NCBI GenBank assembly: GCA_002309695.1
Contig: DBXV01000018.1
Coordinates: forward strand, 1-41,506
Reading direction: 5' to 3'
Length of the DNA stretch: 41,506 bases
DNA from: Myxococcales bacterium UBA1203
GTDB lineage: Bacteria; Myxococcota; Myxococcia; Myxococcales; UBA5297
Shown: positions 39,868-41,506 of the stretch, piece after piece
Layout of the letters: every line of letters begins with the position of its first letter
Numbering within the stretch: position 1 is the stretch's first letter
The notes under the pieces: model-generated
Database searches by the model: none
Told to the model about the DNA's origin: nothing
Seen by the model: only the letters and a program-made list of their open reading frames with translations
Made by a program: the position numbers and the translations under genes

Positions 39868-40746
39868 ATGATTTCCTCAATGACTGGATTCGGAAGCGGT
39901 CGGTCATGCGGAGGGGACGCCGAGTTCTCGGTGGAACTCCGTTCGGTCAACCACAAGTTCTGCGACGTCAAACTCCGCATGCCGTTTGAGCTGAGCCCGC
40001 TTGAGGGTGAGCTGGTGCGCTTCATCAAGGAGCGCATTGCCCGGGGTTCTATCGACGTCTCCATCAAGCGTCCGAAGGCGGCGTCCGAGGGCATTTCGCT
40101 CGTCGTAAACCAGAAGCTGGCCGCGGATTATCTCGAGGCCGCCAACGCGCTCGCCGCGTCTTTGGGGGTGCAGCCTGTCGCCGACATCCGCTCGCTGCTC
40201 AGCGTCGATGGCGTCATCGTCAAGGAGACGCAGCCGCTGGACCTGGACGCTCTCAAGGTCCCCCTGTTTGCCGCGCTGTCCCAGGCCATTGACGCTCTGA
40301 AAAACATGCGCCGCAGAGAGGGTGAAGCCCTGCGGGATGACCTGCTTGGACGCCTCAAGTTCATTCAGGAGCGCGTGGCCGTCATTAAGACGCTGACGCC
40401 ACAGACAGTGGAGAGCTACCGCCAGAGGCTGGACGAGCGGATTGCCGAACTGACCAAAGGCATTCCGCTGGATCCCCAGCGCCTTGCTCAGGAAGTGGCA
40501 CTGTTCGCCGACAAGGTTGACGTCGCCGAGGAGACGACGCGTCTGGACACGCACCTGAGGGCCTTTGAGGGAATGCTGCGCTCAGATGAGGCGGTGGGGC
40601 GGAAGATGGATTTCCTGATTCAGGAAATTAACCGCGAGGTGAACACCATCGGCTCCAAGAGCCAGTCCACGGATGTCGCTTCGCTTGTCATCGAGCTGAA
40701 GGCCGAAATCGAACGCGTCCGGGAGCAGGTTCAGAACATCGAGTAG
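39868..40746 (+). CDS. yicC: YicC family endoribonuclease
   Basis: A 292-residue YicC protein, a family with endoribonuclease activity in E. coli. It begins MISSMTGFGSG and has VELRSVNHKFCDVKLRMP. The conserved C-terminal half has LRAFEGMLRSDEAVGRKMDFLIQEINREVNTIGSKSQ and ends ELKAEIERVREQVQNIE. The length is normal. AGAGG (39855-39859) could serve as ribosome-binding site, but it overlaps the predicted -10. It is followed by gmk after 75 bases, the usual yicC-gmk pair. Confidence 0.97.
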   Translation: MISSMTGFGSGRSCGGDAEFSVELRSVNHKFCDVKLRMPFELSPLEGELVRFIKERIARGSIDVSIKRPKAASEGISLVVNQKLAADYLEAANALAASLGVQPVADIRSLLSVDGVIVKETQPLDLDALKVPLFAALSQAIDALKNMRRREGEALRDDLLGRLKFIQERVAVIKTLTPQTVESYRQRLDERIAELTKGIPLDPQRLAQEVALFADKVDVAEETTRLDTHLRAFEGMLRSDEAVGRKMDFLIQEINREVNTIGSKSQSTDVASLVIELKAEIERVREQVQNIE

Positions 40747-40821
40747 CGCCTGCGGCGTCCGGAAAATTTTCCGCTTTTCATTCGGTCATTCGGGCCAGTG
40801 CGCGCCCGGGAGGTTTTTAGG

Positions 40822-41427
40822 ATGGACCCCATTCAGGAGGCTCTGCGGCCTCATCCCGGAGTTCTGCTCATTCTTTCCGCGCCATCTGGTGCGGGAAAAA
40901 CAACCCTAGCCCGCCGCCTGGGCGCGGAGCTGGGCGAGGACGGCCTTTTTTCGGTCAGCTACACGACCCGTCAGCCGCGCGGAGCCGAGCGCGATGGCGT
41001 GGACTATCACTTCGTGGACAGGGCGGCCTTCCAGACGATGATTGACGCCGGTGACTTTCTCGAATGGGCCGAGGTCCACGGAAACTTCTACGGGACGCAT
41101 CGCAGCTATGCGGAGGCCGCTGCCGGCAAAAAGGCGGTCATTTTCGACATCGACGTTCAGGGCGGAGAGCAGTTCAAAGCGCGCCATCCAGAGGCTGTCA
41201 GCGTGTTTATCCTGCCTCCCTCGATGGAGGAGCTGGAGCGCCGGCTTCGGAGCCGGGGAACAGACTCGGACGAGGTCATCGCCCGGAGGCTGGCGGCCGC
41301 TCACCGTGAGATTGAGCGCGGGATGCAGTGCTACGACTGCGCGATAGTAAACGACGACCTCGACAGAGCTTATGATGACCTAAGCGCTGTCGTCCGTGCC
41401 TCGAACCTGCGCCTTCTGTCTCGCTGA
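40822..41427 (+). CDS. gmk: Guanylate kinase
   Basis: A 201-residue kinase that converts GMP to GDP with ATP. The P-loop is APSGAGKTT (20-28). SVSYTTRQPRGAERDGVDYHFV is the GMP-binding region, followed by FLEWAEVHGNFYGT and FDIDVQGGEQFK. The ATG at 40822 is preceded by GGGAGG and TTTTTAGG; a GTG eight codons earlier is less likely. It follows yicC. Purine salvage links it loosely to the purine theme, but it is a housekeeping gene. The rpoZ gene that often follows is not within view. Confidence 0.97.
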   Translation: MDPIQEALRPHPGVLLILSAPSGAGKTTLARRLGAELGEDGLFSVSYTTRQPRGAERDGVDYHFVDRAAFQTMIDAGDFLEWAEVHGNFYGTHRSYAEAAAGKKAVIFDIDVQGGEQFKARHPEAVSVFILPPSMEELERRLRSRGTDSDEVIARRLAAAHREIERGMQCYDCAIVNDDLDRAYDDLSAVVRASNLRLLSR

Positions 41428-41462
41428 TCTCTGCTTTTTGAGAGGCGTTTTTCGAGGTGTGG

Positions 41463-41497
41463 AAAAAAAGTGAGGTGGGAAAAAAAAGTTGTTGACA
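41463..41497 (+). promoter_or_regulatory. Strong -35 with upstream A-tracts at the right edge
   Basis: A perfect TTGACA (41492-41497) is preceded by A-tracts at 41463-41469 and 41480-41487, resembling an UP element. The -10 and the gene lie beyond the window. Such promoters often serve stable RNA or highly expressed genes. Confidence 0.5.
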
Positions 41498-41506
41498 GGG
41501 CAGGGG

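Noticed and set aside
1..41506. CRISPR array, insertion sequence, prophage or integrative element
   Set aside because: No spaced direct repeats, transposase, integrase or phage gene was seen; the partial Rpn-like gene is the only mobile-type hint.

Overview
The window is GC-rich bacterial DNA carrying ordinary chromosomal genes. There is no insertion sequence, prophage or CRISPR array. Several families point to a deltaproteobacterium in the broad sense, possibly Myxococcota-like: an MJ0042-type zinc-ribbon protein with a long acidic Ala/Pro region, a DUF6178 protein, a TIGR04552-like protein, a PilZ protein, a PEGA-type secreted protein, an NtrC-class regulator and a predicted outer-membrane protein. 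An acyl-CoA dehydrogenase with EtfBA, carbamate kinase, a peptide transporter and the purine/amino-acid genes suggest an anaerobic, peptide- and nitrogen-compound-using life. A partial Rpn-type nuclease gene at the left edge would fit a host-associated anaerobe. The phylum is an inference.

Layout. 1-128: partial Rpn-like gene (minus). 408-7365: five-gene minus-strand operon made of a fold-type-II PLP enzyme, carbamate kinase (arcC), a threonine-synthase-like PLP enzyme, YgeW carbamoyltransferase and YgeY M20 hydrolase. 7794-12029: rplM-rpsI, then PilZ protein, RNA uridine methyltransferase and a CoxE-like VWA protein. 12194: tRNA-Gln(UUG). 12680-16504: two-subunit xanthine dehydrogenase xdhAB. 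16809-19808: acyl-CoA dehydrogenase-etfB-etfA. 20098-23733: zinc-ribbon protein, HEAT-like protein, serC. 24004-27221: outer-membrane protein and POT-family transporter. 27322-28962 (minus): TIGR04552-like protein and a phasin-like coiled-coil protein. 29289-34596: nnr-tsaE-DUF6178-PEGA protein. 34637-36049 (minus): NtrC-class regulator. 36261-41427: secreted ComEC-like hydrolase, DUF3006 protein, transglutaminase lipoprotein, yicC and gmk. A strong -35 with A-tracts sits at the right edge.

How the genes fit together. YgeW, YgeY, carbamate kinase and xanthine dehydrogenase belong to the gene set known from anaerobic purine/urate catabolism (the E. coli xdh-yge-yqeA region and gut urate degraders). 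Here YgeX is absent and two other PLP enzymes occupy its place; ygfK, ssnA and hydantoinase genes are not in the window. The most striking non-coding signal is a 24-bp AT-rich palindrome (CGAT-N16-ATCG type). It occurs once upstream of each of three operons: the PLP/arcC/ygeW/ygeY operon, xdhAB and the acyl-CoA dehydrogenase/Etf operon. This suggests one regulator ties these three modules together.

A second recurring pattern is a promoter form. A -10 such as TAGAAG, TAAGGG or TAGGGG is followed by 7-9 G/C bases and then a run of 5-7 T at or just after the expected transcription start. It recurs before at least eight transcription units. Terminator-like hairpins sit in the leaders of rplM, xdhA and serC, close to the start codon.
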